A stretch of DNA of 64,000 nt from Streptomyces sp. NBC_01016 (lineage in GTDB: Bacteria; Actinomycetota; Actinomycetes; Streptomycetales; Streptomycetaceae). The translations under genes were made by a program, and so were the position numbers. The first letter of the stretch is position 1. Every line of letters begins with the position of its first letter. The notes under the pieces are model-generated. The model made no database searches, was not told where the DNA came from, and was given only the letters and a program-made list of their open reading frames with translations. Shown piece by piece: positions 28,410-41,373 of this stretch. The stretch spans positions 2,108,001 to 2,172,000 of the forward strand of contig NZ_JAPEOQ010000001.1 of assembly GCF_026341035.1 (NCBI RefSeq), read 5' to 3'.

Positions 28410-29621
28410 TCACGCTTCGGTTACTCGTACGGTGAATTCGCCCTCGGCGACGCGGGCCCGCAGCTCCTCGTCCCCCGCCACCTCGTCCGGGCCGCGCACC
28501 ACATGCCCGTCCGGCTTCTGGAGCACCGCGTAACCCCGCTTCAGGGTGGCCGCGGGGGAGAGCGCGACCACGCGCGCGTGCGTGTGCGTCAGCTCCGACT
28601 CGGCGCGGTCGAGGAGGTGGCCGAGGGTGCGGCGGGAGCGCTCGGTCAGCGCCGCGATCTGTTCCTCGCGCTCGTCGACCATGCGGTGCGGGTCCTCTAT
28701 CGAAGGCCGGGAGAGCGCCGCCGCGAGGCCCCGCTCCTCCCGCTCCAGGAGCGCCTCGACGCTGCGCCTGGCCCGGTCCCGCAGCCAGCTCACCCGCTCG
28801 TACTCCTCGCCGACGTCCGGTACGACCTTCTTCGCCGCGTCCGTCGGCGTCGAGGCGCGCAGGTCGGCCACGTAGTCGAGCAGCGGGTTGTCCGGCTCGT
28901 GTCCGATCGCGGAGACGACGGGCGTACGGCAGGAGGACACCGTCCGCACCAGCTGTTCGTCGGAGAACGGGAGCAGGTCCTCCACGCTGCCGCCGCCGCG
29001 CGCCACGATGATCACGTCGACGCCGTCGAGCGCGTCCAATTCCTTGACGGCCTGGACCACTTGCGGCACCGCGTGCACCCCCTGCACCGGTACGTTGCGC
29101 ACCTCGAAGCGGACGGCGGGCCAGCGGTGCCGCGCGTTCTCCAGCACGTCGCGCTCCGCGGCCGAGGCGCGGCCGCAGACCAGGCCGATGAGCTGCGGCA
29201 GGAACGGCAGCGGCTTCTTGCGGTCGTCCGCGAACAGGCCCTCCGCGCCCAGCGCCTTCTTCAACTGCTCCAGGCGCGCGAGCAGTTCACCGACGCCGAC
29301 CGGGCGGATCTCGGCGGCCCGCAGCGAGAGCTGCCCGCGCGGCGCGTACCACTCCGGCTTCGCGTGCACGACGACGCGGGAACCCTCGCGCACCACGTCC
29401 GCCACCGCGTCGAACACCTGCCGGTAGCAGGTCACCGCCACGGAGATCTCGTGCGACGTGTCGCGCAGCGTCAGGAACACGACGCCCGCGCCCGGTCTGC
29501 GGGACAGCTGCGTGATCTGTCCCTCGACCCACACGGCGCCGAGCCGGTCGATCCATCCCCCGATGAGCCGCGACACCTGCCCGACGGGCAGCGGGGCGTC
29601 CGCGGACGTGTTGACAGCCAT
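28410..29621 (-). CDS. xseA: Exodeoxyribonuclease VII large subunit
   Basis: A 403-residue XseA. The N-terminal OB fold (about 1-100: [24 protein letters not shown]) is followed by the nuclease core with [28 protein letters not shown] and RASTPTDAA, then coiled coil near 260-350 and the C-terminal [13 protein letters not shown]. Catalytic blocks are complete. It lies directly upstream of xseB. It functions in mismatch repair and in processing single-stranded DNA. Confidence 0.95.
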   Translation of the reverse strand: MAVNTSADAPLPVGQVSRLIGGWIDRLGAVWVEGQITQLSRRPGAGVVFLTLRDTSHEISVAVTCYRQVFDAVADVVREGSRVVVHAKPEWYAPRGQLSLRAAEIRPVGVGELLARLEQLKKALGAEGLFADDRKKPLPFLPQLIGLVCGRASAAERDVLENARHRWPAVRFEVRNVPVQGVHAVPQVVQAVKELDALDGVDVIIVARGGGSVEDLLPFSDEQLVRTVSSCRTPVVSAIGHEPDNPLLDYVADLRASTPTDAAKKVVPDVGEEYERVSWLRDRARRSVEALLEREERGLAAALSRPSIEDPHRMVDEREEQIAALTERSRRTLGHLLDRAESELTHTHARVVALSPAATLKRGYAVLQKPDGHVVRGPDEVAGDEELRARVAEGEFTVRVTEA

Positions 29622-29700
29622 GCCGTGAGCGTAGTCGCAGGCACCGACATCGCAGGTGGTCCCGGGTGCCGGTGCCCCGCGCGGCCGAGGCCCTGGGGCC

Positions 29701-31080
29701 TCAGCCCGCCGTGTCGCCGTCCGCCGACGGCACGGCCGGCTCCCGGCCCCGCTGCACCGCGAGCACCACGAGCCCGATGACCAGCCAGATCGCGCCCACC
29801 ACCTGCGCCGTACTCGATGCCTCGACGATCACCGCGACGGTGATCACCGCGCCGACGACCGGAATCAGGATGTGCCGCCACCAGCTCACCGCGCCGCCAC
29901 GGCGACGTACCGCGAAATACCCCACCACGCTCGCGTGCAGCAGCGTGAAGGCCGTCAGGGCGCCGATGTCGACGACCGAGACCAAGTGGTCCATGCCGTC
30001 GTCCCGGCTGGCCGCCCACACCGCCGCGACGAGCGTGATCACCGCGGCGAGCAGCAGCGCCACCCGCGGCACCCCGGCGTACGTCCGCGAGAGCGCCTTC
30101 GGCAGCCGCCGGTCGCGGGCCATCGCGAAGAGCAGCCGCCCGGCCGCCGCCTGCCCGGCGAGCGCCGCGAACGCCGCGCCGATCGCCTTGCTCACCGCCA
30201 CCAGGTCGTGCAGCCACGAGCCCACGGACGCGTCCACGGCGTCGTAGAAGGCGCTGCCCTGCTTTCCGGGGTCGGCGGCGAGCTGCGCCGACGTGGTGGG
30301 TTCGAGCAGGGCGACCAAGTAGGTCTGCGCGACGAACAGCACACCGGTGAAGACGAGGCAGAACAGCACGGCCCGCGCGACCTTCGCCGAGCCCCCGGTG
30401 ACCTCCTCCGCGAACGACGCGATGGCGTCGAAGCCCAGGTACGAGAGGACCGCCACGGACACCGCGCCGATCACCGCCGACAGCGCGAACGCGCCCTGCG
30501 TGCCGTCGCCCGTCAGCGGGGACAGCCAGTCGCGCCGCGGCCCGTCCGTGGCCAGGACCACGACCGCCGAGACCATGAAGACCAGCAGGACCACGATCTC
30601 CAGCGCCAGGACCGCGAACCCGACCCGCGCCGCGGCCCGCACACCCCACAGGTTGAGCAGCGTCGTGATCACCACCGCGAGCGCCGTCCACACCCACTGG
30701 GAGACCGAGGGGACGAGCGAGTTCATCGCGATGCCGGCGAAGAGATACGCGACCGCGGGGATCAGTACGTAGTCGAGCATCGCCATCCAGCCCGCGATGA
30801 ACCCGGGGCCCTTTCCGAGACCCGCGCGCGCGTAGGCGAAGACCGAGCCCGCCTGCGGGGCCACCTGCACCATCTGCGCGTAACTGAATGCGGTGAACGC
30901 CATCGCGATCGTCGCGACGATGTAGACGAGGGCGACCGCACCGTGCGATTTCGCGTCCAGGGTGCCGAAGACGCCGACGGGCGCCATGGGGGCGATGAAG
31001 AGGAGCCCGTAGACCACGAGGTCCCGGAAGCCGAGACAGCGCCGCAGGGCGGTCTCTTCTTGGGTGGTGTCGGCGGACAT
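29701..31080 (-). CDS. APC-family amino acid permease
   Basis: A 459-residue, about 12-helix transporter ([28 protein letters not shown] start; [17 protein letters not shown] in the middle, an APC hallmark). ATG 31080 follows GGAGG. It probably imports an amino acid or amine, and nothing more specific can be read. It is divergent from ispH with a 92-base gap and is not obviously part of an operon. Confidence 0.85.
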   Translation of the reverse strand: MSADTTQEETALRRCLGFRDLVVYGLLFIAPMAPVGVFGTLDAKSHGAVALVYIVATIAMAFTAFSYAQMVQVAPQAGSVFAYARAGLGKGPGFIAGWMAMLDYVLIPAVAYLFAGIAMNSLVPSVSQWVWTALAVVITTLLNLWGVRAAARVGFAVLALEIVVLLVFMVSAVVVLATDGPRRDWLSPLTGDGTQGAFALSAVIGAVSVAVLSYLGFDAIASFAEEVTGGSAKVARAVLFCLVFTGVLFVAQTYLVALLEPTTSAQLAADPGKQGSAFYDAVDASVGSWLHDLVAVSKAIGAAFAALAGQAAAGRLLFAMARDRRLPKALSRTYAGVPRVALLLAAVITLVAAVWAASRDDGMDHLVSVVDIGALTAFTLLHASVVGYFAVRRRGGAVSWWRHILIPVVGAVITVAVIVEASSTAQVVGAIWLVIGLVVLAVQRGREPAVPSADGDTAG

Positions 31081-31172
31081 CGTGCCTCCGTAGATCTCGT
31101 ACACCGCGCAGACACCCAGTCTCCCCACCAGGACGATCTTTGGCCCCCTGGGGTGGCCCTTACGATGGGGGC

Positions 31173-32228
31173 ATGACTGCAACTCCCGGCCCGCCGCCCG
31201 CCACCACCCCAAGCGGAGACGCTCCGCGTCGCAGTGACAACCGCCGCGTCCTGCTCGCCGCCCCCCGGGGTTACTGCGCCGGTGTGGACCGTGCCGTGAT
31301 CGCCGTCGAGAAGGCCCTCGAGCAGTTCGGGGCGCCCATCTATGTCCGCCACGAGATCGTGCACAACAAGTACGTCGTGCAGACCCTGGAGAGGAAGGGC
31401 GCCATCTTCGTCGAGCAGACGGAGGAGGTCCCCGAGGGCTCCATCGTGATGTTCTCGGCGCACGGTGTCGCACCGACCGTCCACGAAGAGGCCGAGCGCG
31501 GCAAGCTCGCCACCATCGACGCCACCTGCCCCCTGGTGACCAAGGTCCACAAGGAGGCGATCCGCTACGCCAAGGACGACTTCGACATCCTCCTGATCGG
31601 ACACGAGGGCCACGAAGAGGTCGTCGGCACGTCCGGCGAGGCCCCCGAGCACATCACGCTCGTCGACGGCCCCGAGGACGTCGCCAAGGTCGAGGTCCGC
31701 GACCCGGAGAAGGTCGTCTGGCTCTCCCAGACCACGCTCTCCGTCGACGAGACGATGGAGACCGTCGACGCCCTCAAGGGCAAGTTCCCCGGACTGATCT
31801 CGCCGCCCAGCGACGACATCTGCTACGCCACCCAGAACCGTCAGCTCGCCGTGAAGCAGATGGGCGCCGAGTCCGACCTCGTCATCGTCGTCGGCTCGCG
31901 CAACTCCTCGAACTCCGTGCGTCTCGTCGAGGTCGCCAAGCTGGCCGGCGCCCGCGACGCCCACCTCGTGGACTACGCCTCCGAGATCGACGAGTCCTGG
32001 CTGGACGGCGTCACGACCGTCGGCGTCACCTCCGGTGCCTCGGTCCCGGACGTCCTCGTCGAGGAGGTCCTGGAGTACCTGTCGAAGCGCGACTACGCGG
32101 ACGTGGAGATCGTGAAGGCGGCCGAGGAGTCGATCACGTTCTCGCTGCCCAAGGAGCTCCGCCGCGACCTGCGCGCGGAGGCCCAGTCGCTGGTCGGCGA
32201 AGCCGGAGAGTCCGCTTCCAAGGAGTGA
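31173..32228 (+). CDS. ispH: 4-hydroxy-3-methylbut-2-enyl diphosphate reductase
   Basis: A 351-residue IspH/LytB, last enzyme of the MEP pathway producing IPP and DMAPP. Three [4Fe-4S] cysteines are visible: GYCAGVD, DATCPLV and [23 protein letters not shown] and the TSGASVP motif are also intact. TACGAT (31161-31166) lies six bases before ATG 31173 and there is no ribosome site, so the mRNA is probably leaderless. An upstream in-frame ATG overlaps this -10 and is rejected. Confidence 0.95.
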   Translation: MTATPGPPPATTPSGDAPRRSDNRRVLLAAPRGYCAGVDRAVIAVEKALEQFGAPIYVRHEIVHNKYVVQTLERKGAIFVEQTEEVPEGSIVMFSAHGVAPTVHEEAERGKLATIDATCPLVTKVHKEAIRYAKDDFDILLIGHEGHEEVVGTSGEAPEHITLVDGPEDVAKVEVRDPEKVVWLSQTTLSVDETMETVDALKGKFPGLISPPSDDICYATQNRQLAVKQMGAESDLVIVVGSRNSSNSVRLVEVAKLAGARDAHLVDYASEIDESWLDGVTTVGVTSGASVPDVLVEEVLEYLSKRDYADVEIVKAAEESITFSLPKELRRDLRAEAQSLVGEAGESASKE

Positions 32229-32257
32229 CTGTCGGTCTCCCGCCGTAACGTGGAGTC

Positions 32258-33007
32258 ATGCAGATCTTCGGTGTGGACATCGGCGGATCCGGGATCAAGG
32301 GCGCCCCGGTCGACCTGGAGCGCGGCGATCTCGCCCAGGAGCGCCACAAGGTGCTGACCCCGCACCCGGCCACGCCCGAGGGCGTGGCCGACGGGGTCAA
32401 GCAGGTCATCGACCACTTCGCCGACGTGCGGCCCGACCGGGTCGGCATCACGTTCCCCGGCGTCGTCACCGGCGGCGCCACGGTGCGCACGGCGGCGAAC
32501 GTCGACAAGAGCTGGGTCGACGTGGACGCGCGGGCCCTGCTGAGCAAGAAGCTCGGCGGGCTCCCGGTCACGGTGCTCAACGACGCGGACGCCGCGGGCG
32601 TCGCCGAGATGAACTTCGGCGCGGGCCGCGGCCGCAAGGGCACCGTGCTGCTGCTCACCTTCGGTACGGGCATCGGGAGCGCCCTGTTCACCGACGGCGT
32701 CCTCGTGCCGAACACGGAACTGGGCCACCTGGAGCTGAACGGGCACGACGCGGAGAAGCACGCCTCCACGAAGGCGCGCGAGGACCACGACCTCAGCTGG
32801 GAGCACTGGGCGCACCGCGTGCAGAAGTACCTGGCGCACGTGGAGATGCTCTGCTCGCCCGAGCTGTTCATCATCGGCGGCGGGGTCAGCCGCAAGGCGC
32901 ACAAGTTCCTGCCGCTGATCAAGGGCATCAAGGCCGAGATCGTCCCGGCCGAGCTGCAGAACAACGCGGGGATCGTGGGAGCGGCGATGACGGCATCGCG
33001 CGCGTAG
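32258..33007 (+). CDS. ppgK: Polyphosphate glucokinase
   Basis: A 249-residue ROK-fold kinase that phosphorylates glucose using polyphosphate or [16 protein letters not shown] is the phosphate loop, [13 protein letters not shown] carries the catalytic Asp, and [12 protein letters not shown] follows. Length and the KARE...WEHWAHRV region fit actinobacterial PpgK. TAACGT lies six bases before ATG, with GGAG in between, so initiation may be leaderless or by a short Shine-Dalgarno. It follows ispH by 29 bases. Confidence 0.93.
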   Translation: MQIFGVDIGGSGIKGAPVDLERGDLAQERHKVLTPHPATPEGVADGVKQVIDHFADVRPDRVGITFPGVVTGGATVRTAANVDKSWVDVDARALLSKKLGGLPVTVLNDADAAGVAEMNFGAGRGRKGTVLLLTFGTGIGSALFTDGVLVPNTELGHLELNGHDAEKHASTKAREDHDLSWEHWAHRVQKYLAHVEMLCSPELFIIGGGVSRKAHKFLPLIKGIKAEIVPAELQNNAGIVGAAMTASRA

Positions 33008-33077
33008 TGCCCGCCTCGCTCTTCGGAAGTCAACTGCGCGCAGTCGAATCTACGTGGGGTCGGCTACGCGCAGTCGA

Positions 33078-33707
33078 CTACGCAGTACGGCGCCGTGGTC
33101 CCGGCGCCTGGGAAGAGGACTGGGACGAGGGCTGCGCGGCGGACGGCTGCCGGCCACCGGCCCGCCGCACCGCGGCCCGCCGGGCCATGAGCCGCACCTT
33201 CCGTACGGTCACGAGCACACCGGTGATGAGCGTCCCGCCGTACAGCCAGATCGCGCTCATGGCGAGCGTCGTCGCGACCCCCATGACCTGCTGCCCGAAG
33301 CCACCCGTGCCCTCGGAGATCGGCACGATGCCGACGGCGAACGCGATCGGCACCACGACCGGCGCCGTCACCAGGTCCGCGCCCCGCACCCACACCGCCG
33401 TAAGCCCGCTGACGAGCAGGAACAGCACTCCGTAGACGGCCGGGGAGCCCCCGAACAGCAGCTGGTCGAGGGACCCGAAGACCAGCATCGCGGCGATGCA
33501 GAACAGTCCGCTGCCCCGCCCCGTGAGCCGTGGGTTCGGGAAGCGGAGGGGGCGGCGCCCGGGAGCCGGGCCCCCACCGGCGGCGCGGTACACGGTGGCG
33601 GACTCACCGGACGGCACGGCGCCGTCCTGGCCGCCCTGCGCCTGCGGCGGCAGCGGGGCCGTGCGGCGGGGCCTGGCCTGCGGGGGACGCGTCCTGGGTT
33701 GCTCCAC
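33078..33707 (-). CDS. DUF6542-like small membrane protein
   Basis: A 209-residue protein. An Arg/Pro-rich cytoplasmic N-terminus (1-65) leads into four hydrophobic segments between about 72 and 175 (GLFCIAAMLVFGSLDQLLFG, VYGVLFLLVSGLTAVWV, APVVVPIAFAVGIVPI, MGVATTLAMSAIWLYGGTLI), then a basic Ser/Gln-rich tail. It resembles a conserved Streptomyces family next to ychF; function unknown. GTG 33707 has TATCTT six bases upstream on its strand, suggesting a leaderless mRNA. Confidence 0.72.
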   Translation of the reverse strand: MEQPRTRPPQARPRRTAPLPPQAQGGQDGAVPSGESATVYRAAGGGPAPGRRPLRFPNPRLTGRGSGLFCIAAMLVFGSLDQLLFGGSPAVYGVLFLLVSGLTAVWVRGADLVTAPVVVPIAFAVGIVPISEGTGGFGQQVMGVATTLAMSAIWLYGGTLITGVLVTVRKVRLMARRAAVRRAGGRQPSAAQPSSQSSSQAPGPRRRTA

Positions 33708-33866
33708 AAGCCCAAGATAGATGCGCTTATGTGCCCAATAGGCCAAGGGACACGCACTTTGGCCGAGCTTGACCGCGCTTGGCGGAAGTCGGCCGGGTCG
33801 GGCGAGGCCGTAGACTGGTGGATCGCCCTGCCCCACACCACCACATGACGTACGGGAAGTCGCAAC

Positions 33867-34955
<1,089 letters not shown>

Positions 34956-35018
34956 CGGGTCAAATCTCGCCGGTCATGGCTCTATGAACTGATACGTCCT
35001 CTGGTTACCCTCCGCCGC

Positions 35019-36098
35019 ATGATTCCGACGGTTGTCTGGGGTACCGGAAATGTCGGCCGCGCGGCCATCCGTGCCGTCGCGGCCCACCCGGGGCTGAAGC
35101 TCACGGCAGTGCTCGTCCACGCCCCCGACAAGGTCGGCCGCGACGCGGCCGACCTCGCCGGGCTCGAGCAGGATCTGGGGGTCCCGGCGACCGACGACAT
35201 CGACGCGGTCCTTGGCGCATCGCCGCGGGCCGTGGTGTACGCGGCCTCCGGCGACCTCCGCCCCGACGACGCCCTCGCCGACATCGCCAGGGCGGTCCGG
35301 GCCGGCGCCGTGGTCGTCACCCCCGCGCTCTACGCCCTCTACGACCAGCGCAACGCCCCGCCCGAACTGCGGGATCCGGTCCTCGCCGCCATCGCGGACG
35401 GCGGCGGCTCGCTGTTCGTGTCCGGTGTCGATCCCGGCTGGGGCAACGACGTACTGCCGCTCCTCGTCAGCGGACTCGGCAGCACCGTCGACGCGATCCG
35501 CTGCCAGGAGATCTTCGACTACTCCACGTACGACCAGGAGGATTCCGTACGCCACCTGATCGGCATGGGGCACCCCATGGGCTATGAGCCGCTGATGCTC
35601 GCGGAGAGCGTCCCGACCATGGTGTGGGGCGGTCAGATCCGGCTGATGGCCAGGGCCCTGGGCGTCGAACTCGACGACATCCGCGAGACGTTGGAGCGCC
35701 GCGCGCTCGACTCGTCGGTGACCACCCGCACGATGGGCGACTTCGAGGCGGGCACCCAGGGCGCGGTGCGGTTCGAGGTGCAGGGCATCGTCGGCGGCGA
35801 ACCCCGCATCGTCATCGAGCACGTCACCCGCATCCACCCGTCCTGCGCACCGGACTGGCCGACACCGCCCGACGGCGCGGGTGCCCACCGGGTGATCATC
35901 GAGGGCCGCCCGCGCATCGAGGTCACGGTCGAGGCCACCGACGAGGGCGAGAACCGGTCGGCGGGCGGCAACGCCACCGCGGTCGGCCGCCTGGTCGGCG
36001 CCATCGACTGGCTCGTGGCCGCGGAACCCGGACTCTACGACGCGCTCGACGTCCCGCTGCGCCCCGCGACCGGAAAGCTCGGAAGGAGCAAGCAATGA
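35019..36098 (+). CDS. DapB-fold NAD(P)-dependent oxidoreductase (dihydrodipicolinate-reductase-like)
   Basis: A 359-residue enzyme. The N-terminal Rossmann domain (VVWGTGNVGRAAIRAV) and central GVDPGWGNDVLPLL follow the pattern of actinobacterial proteins annotated as dihydrodipicolinate reductase or amine dehydrogenase-like. It is too long to be housekeeping DapB and lacks its lysine-pathway signature. It could act on a cyclic imine or amino acid. Coupled by ATGA to a carboxymuconolactone-decarboxylase-like gene. TACCCT seven bases before the ATG suggests a leaderless mRNA. Confidence 0.8.
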   Translation: MIPTVVWGTGNVGRAAIRAVAAHPGLKLTAVLVHAPDKVGRDAADLAGLEQDLGVPATDDIDAVLGASPRAVVYAASGDLRPDDALADIARAVRAGAVVVTPALYALYDQRNAPPELRDPVLAAIADGGGSLFVSGVDPGWGNDVLPLLVSGLGSTVDAIRCQEIFDYSTYDQEDSVRHLIGMGHPMGYEPLMLAESVPTMVWGGQIRLMARALGVELDDIRETLERRALDSSVTTRTMGDFEAGTQGAVRFEVQGIVGGEPRIVIEHVTRIHPSCAPDWPTPPDGAGAHRVIIEGRPRIEVTVEATDEGENRSAGGNATAVGRLVGAIDWLVAAEPGLYDALDVPLRPATGKLGRSKQ

Positions 36099-36583
36099 GC
36101 GCGATGAACATAGACATTCCCGAGGGGCAGGAGCCGATCGGGTACGTGTGGGGTGACATGGTTCCCGGGATCGGCATGGCCGCCGCGAACTTCTCCCTCT
36201 CGGTGTACGAGCACACGACCCTGGGCCTGCGGGAGTTCGAGGCCGCGCGGCTGCGCATCGCGCAGATCAACGGGTGCCTCTTCTGCCTCGACTGGCGGAC
36301 CGAACGCGAGGGACGGAAGGTCGAGGAGGAGTTCGCCGACGCGGTGACCCAGTGGCGCACCACCGACGCCTTCGACGACCGCACACGTCTTGCCGCCGAG
36401 TACGCCGAGCGGTACGCCCTGGATCACCACGGCCTCGACGAGGAGTTCTGGACGCGGATGACCGCGCACTACAGCCAGCACGAGATCGTGGAGCTGAGTA
36501 TGAGCATCGGTTCCTGGCTGGCGTTCGGCCGGCTCAACCATGTGCTCGGCCTCGACACGGTGTGCGTACTCCCCGGTCATTGA
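36095..36583 (+). CDS. Carboxymuconolactone decarboxylase / AhpD-like protein
   Basis: A 162-residue all-helical CMD-family protein. The AhpD-like redox motif is INGCLFCLDWR (CxxC), but the His normally three residues later is replaced, so peroxidase recycling is not certain. ATG overlaps the stop of the oxidoreductase gene, with GGAAGGAG upstream. The CMD family also includes gamma-carboxymuconolactone decarboxylases and oxidative-stress proteins; the substrate is unknown. The last 16 bases of the gene are tandemly duplicated just after the stop. Confidence 0.85.
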   Translation: MSAMNIDIPEGQEPIGYVWGDMVPGIGMAAANFSLSVYEHTTLGLREFEAARLRIAQINGCLFCLDWRTEREGRKVEEEFADAVTQWRTTDAFDDRTRLAAEYAERYALDHHGLDEEFWTRMTAHYSQHEIVELSMSIGSWLAFGRLNHVLGLDTVCVLPGH

Positions 36584-36606
36584 ACTCCCCGGTCATTGAG
36601 GGGAGT
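36568..36606. repeat. 16-bp tandem duplication and hairpin between convergent genes
   Basis: ACTCCCCGGTCATTGA occurs twice in immediate tandem (36568-36583, which contains the stop codon, and 36584-36599). ACTCCCC of the second copy pairs with GGGGAGT (36600-36606), a weak terminator between the convergent CMD and cholesterol oxidase genes. Confidence 0.7.
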
Positions 36607-36608
36607 TG

Positions 36609-38312
<1,704 letters not shown>

Positions 38313-38376
38313 TCATTAAGTCACTGCATACCTAGAAGTAACTTCTGTCCGATCTTGTACCCGTACGGCTCCTGAC

Positions 38377-39870
38377 TCACGGCCGTCGCTCAGAGCGGCG
38401 GGCCGCCGCGAGGCCCGCCGTGCCCACCAGGAGCAGCACCACGATCGTGCCCAGCGTGAACGTTTCGAACGTGGTGCGGGAGACGCCCCAGGTGTCCATG
38501 AAGTCGTAGTCGATGCCGAAGACGGACTCCAGGACGCCGGGGAAGAGGGCCGACCAGGAGCCGACCAGGATCCAGGCGTAGACGAGGGCCGTGCAGGCCA
38601 TGAATCCCCGGTTGCCGAAGGGGACTTGGTAGGGGCGGGGGACCTCCGGGCGGCGCACGCGCAGGACCACCAGGGCGGGGACGACCAGGAGGTAGGAGAG
38701 GAGAAGTGTCGTCACCGCCACCGTCAGGACCACGCCGAAGATCGCGCCCGTGTCGCCCTTCACCAGTTGCATCGCCGCGAGCATGAACACCGTGGCCACC
38801 GCGCCGGAGAGCAGGTTCGTGCGGACCGGGGTGCCGAGCTTCGGGTGGAAGGCGCCGAGCGCGCGGCTGAAGAAGCCGCCGTCGGCCGCCGCCATCGCCT
38901 GCATGCGGTCGCTGACGATCATCCACGCGCTGCCCTGCGTGAGGAGGGCGAAGACGAACATCACCGCCGTGGTGGTGAGGAGGGGGCCGGCTGCCGGGCC
39001 GTAGACGCCGAAGACCAGGCGGACGCCCTCCATGAAGCCGCCGATGCCGGTGACCTTGTTCGCGGGGACGACCGCGAGGAGGGCGAGGACCGGGAGGAGG
39101 TAGCAGGCCGCCGCGATCGTCGCCGAGCGGCCCAGCGCCGCGGGGACGTCGTGCTGCGGGTCGTGCATCTCCTCGCCCGCCGCGTTCGGTGCCTCGAACC
39201 CCACGTAGGCGAAGAGCAGGATCGGGACGAGGGCGAGGAAGCCGGCTGTCGTGGGGGCGAAGTGGGCGGTCGCCAGGCCCTGGAAGCCGTGTTCCGCCCC
39301 GTACAGGATCGCGGTGATCGTGAAGAGTGCGAGCGACAGGACCTTTACCGCCGCGCCCGCCGTCGTGATCCACTTGCCGCGGCTGAGCGAGACGATCGCC
39401 GTGAGGATCGCGATCCACACGAAGAGCAGCTTGAACGTGTAGTCGGCGAACGTGCCCGAGCCCAGGTGGAAGACGAAGCCGTCCCAGGTCTCGGCGGCGA
39501 GGAAGACCAGCGAACCGCCCAGCCAGATCGGGTTCGTGACCCAGTAGAAGAGTGTGGTGAGGGCCGCTGCCGGGCGGCCGAGGGCCAGCTTCACCCAGAC
39601 GTACGGGCCGCCCTCCTGCGGGAACGCGGCGCCGGTCTCCGCGAACAGCAGGGCGTAGGGGAGCAGGAAGAACAGGGCGATGACGGCGGTCCAGGTGGCC
39701 GCTTCGCCGCCGCCGGTGGCGATCTGGCCGATGGTGTCGAAGGAGATCACCGCGGCCACGGCCATGGCCGTGATGTCGAAGCGCTTCAGGCTGCGCTTCA
39801 GGTTCGAGTTCGAGTCCGGTGTGGTGTCGTGCGGCTTCTGTGGTGCTGCGGAGGGGCTGTTCGTGGGCAC
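38377..39870 (-). CDS. APC-superfamily amino acid/amine permease
   Basis: A 497-residue transporter with about 12 helices (first near 32-52: AMAVAAVISFDTIGQIA) and the conserved LFAYVGFEAPNAAGEEM. Last gene of the unit aldehyde dehydrogenase, aminotransferase, permease, read on the minus strand after a 118-base gap from the aminotransferase. Uptake of an amine or amino acid degraded by these enzymes is likely. Its distribution and motif set do not identify the substrate. Confidence 0.85.
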   Translation of the reverse strand: MPTNSPSAAPQKPHDTTPDSNSNLKRSLKRFDITAMAVAAVISFDTIGQIATGGGEAATWTAVIALFFLLPYALLFAETGAAFPQEGGPYVWVKLALGRPAAALTTLFYWVTNPIWLGGSLVFLAAETWDGFVFHLGSGTFADYTFKLLFVWIAILTAIVSLSRGKWITTAGAAVKVLSLALFTITAILYGAEHGFQGLATAHFAPTTAGFLALVPILLFAYVGFEAPNAAGEEMHDPQHDVPAALGRSATIAAACYLLPVLALLAVVPANKVTGIGGFMEGVRLVFGVYGPAAGPLLTTTAVMFVFALLTQGSAWMIVSDRMQAMAAADGGFFSRALGAFHPKLGTPVRTNLLSGAVATVFMLAAMQLVKGDTGAIFGVVLTVAVTTLLLSYLLVVPALVVLRVRRPEVPRPYQVPFGNRGFMACTALVYAWILVGSWSALFPGVLESVFGIDYDFMDTWGVSRTTFETFTLGTIVVLLLVGTAGLAAARRSERRP

Positions 39871-39988
39871 GGGCAGGTCCTAAGGCGGGAGTCGGGGACT
39901 GCGAGCTGAGGCGTGCGGGTGTGCGGGGTGCGGGCGTGACCACGTGCGGGCCGGGGCCCGGCGGTACGCACCGCCGGGCCCCGTAGTG

Positions 39989-41356
39989 TCACGCCTCCCG
40001 GATCTCTCCGGAAGCGTCCGTGCGCTCCAGTACGCCGCGCAGCGCCGACGCCACCTCCTTGGTCTCCGTCTCCGTCATGATCAGCGGCGGCGACAGGACC
40101 AGGCTGTGCGCGGAGTCGCGGACGATGACGCCGGTCTCGCGGCGGATCACGTCGTGCGGCATCCGGTCGGGGTTCAAGGGGAGCGGGGCACGCGTGGCGC
40201 GGTCCGCCACCAGTTCCACCGCGAGCATCATGCCCACCGAGCGGATCTCGCCGACGATCGGCAAGTCGCCCAGCTGCGACTGGAGTTCGCCGTGCAGCGT
40301 GGCGCCGATCGTCTTCGCCCGCCCCAGCAGGCCCTCCTTCTCGATGACGTCGAGGTTGGCGAGGGCGACGGCGGTCGCGACGGGGTGACCGTTGTACGTG
40401 TAGCCCATCGGGAAACCGTGGTCCCGGAGCAGGACCTCCGCCACCTGGTCCGCGACCATCAGCGCGCCCAGCGGCACGTAGCCGGAGGTGATGCCCTTGG
40501 CGGTGACGATGATGTCGGGCGTGACGCCGAAGTACTGGGCGGCGAACCACTCGCCCACGCGCCCGTACGCGGTGACGACCTCGTCGAAGATGAGCAGGAT
40601 GCCGTGGCGGTCCAGGACCTCGCGCACGCGCGGCCAGTAGTCGGCCGGCGGGACGAGCATGCCGCCGACGCCCATGATGGGCTCGCCGATCATCGCCGCG
40701 ATGTTCTTCGCGCCGATCTCCGCGATGCGCCCCTCCAGTTCGCGGATCAGGAAATCCGTCACCTCTTGTGGAGAAACAGCCTCGCCGCCGTACAGGTCGG
40801 TGCGGTACGGCCACGGCGGCGTCAGGTGCGAGACGTGCGGCATCATCGGGGCGAAGCCCTCGTGGTACAGCGGGAAGCCGGTGGCCGAGCCGCCGCCGTA
40901 GCCGATGCCGTGGTACGCCTTGTCGCGCGCCAGGATCCAGGTGCGGTCGGTGTCGCCGCGGCGGTGGTGGTAGTAGCGGGCCATCTTGATGGCCGCCTCG
41001 TTGCCCTCCGAGCCGCCGGACGTGAAGTAGACGTGGTTCAGCGGGTCCGGCGCCAACTCGGCGAGTCGCGCGGCGAGTTCGATGGCGCGGTCGTTGGAGA
41101 ACTCCCAGAAGCTGGTGAAGTACTCGAGCTTCTTCATCTGCTCGTGGGCGACGTCCGCCAGGTCCTCGCGGCCGTGGCCGACCTGGGCCAGCCACAGTCC
41201 GCCGGTGGCGTCGAGGTAGCTCCGGCCCTCGGAGTCGGTCAGTCGGCAGCCCGCCCCCTCGGTCATCACGACGCGCTCGGTGGCGCTGCCCGGCAGGTAG
41301 GGGTGGATGATGTGTGCCCGGTCGAGGGCGGCGAGCTGGTCTGCGGTGCGGCTCAT
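39989..41356 (-). CDS. Class III PLP aminotransferase (omega-amine type)
   Basis: A 455-residue fold-type I aminotransferase. HVYFTSGGSEGNEAAIKMARYYH binds the PLP phosphate, LLIFDEVVTAYGRVG carries the Asp that contacts the ring nitrogen, and IIVTAKGITSGYVPLGA carries the catalytic Lys. This subgroup acts on terminal amines such as putrescine, beta-alanine, taurine or GABA, transferring the amino group to pyruvate or 2-oxoglutarate. It follows the aldehyde dehydrogenase gene by 17 bases; the aldehyde product would be the dehydrogenase substrate. Confidence 0.9.
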   Translation of the reverse strand: MSRTADQLAALDRAHIIHPYLPGSATERVVMTEGAGCRLTDSEGRSYLDATGGLWLAQVGHGREDLADVAHEQMKKLEYFTSFWEFSNDRAIELAARLAELAPDPLNHVYFTSGGSEGNEAAIKMARYYHHRRGDTDRTWILARDKAYHGIGYGGGSATGFPLYHEGFAPMMPHVSHLTPPWPYRTDLYGGEAVSPQEVTDFLIRELEGRIAEIGAKNIAAMIGEPIMGVGGMLVPPADYWPRVREVLDRHGILLIFDEVVTAYGRVGEWFAAQYFGVTPDIIVTAKGITSGYVPLGALMVADQVAEVLLRDHGFPMGYTYNGHPVATAVALANLDVIEKEGLLGRAKTIGATLHGELQSQLGDLPIVGEIRSVGMMLAVELVADRATRAPLPLNPDRMPHDVIRRETGVIVRDSAHSLVLSPPLIMTETETKEVASALRGVLERTDASGEIREA

Positions 41357-41373
41357 GGTGTGGTCAAGCCCTT

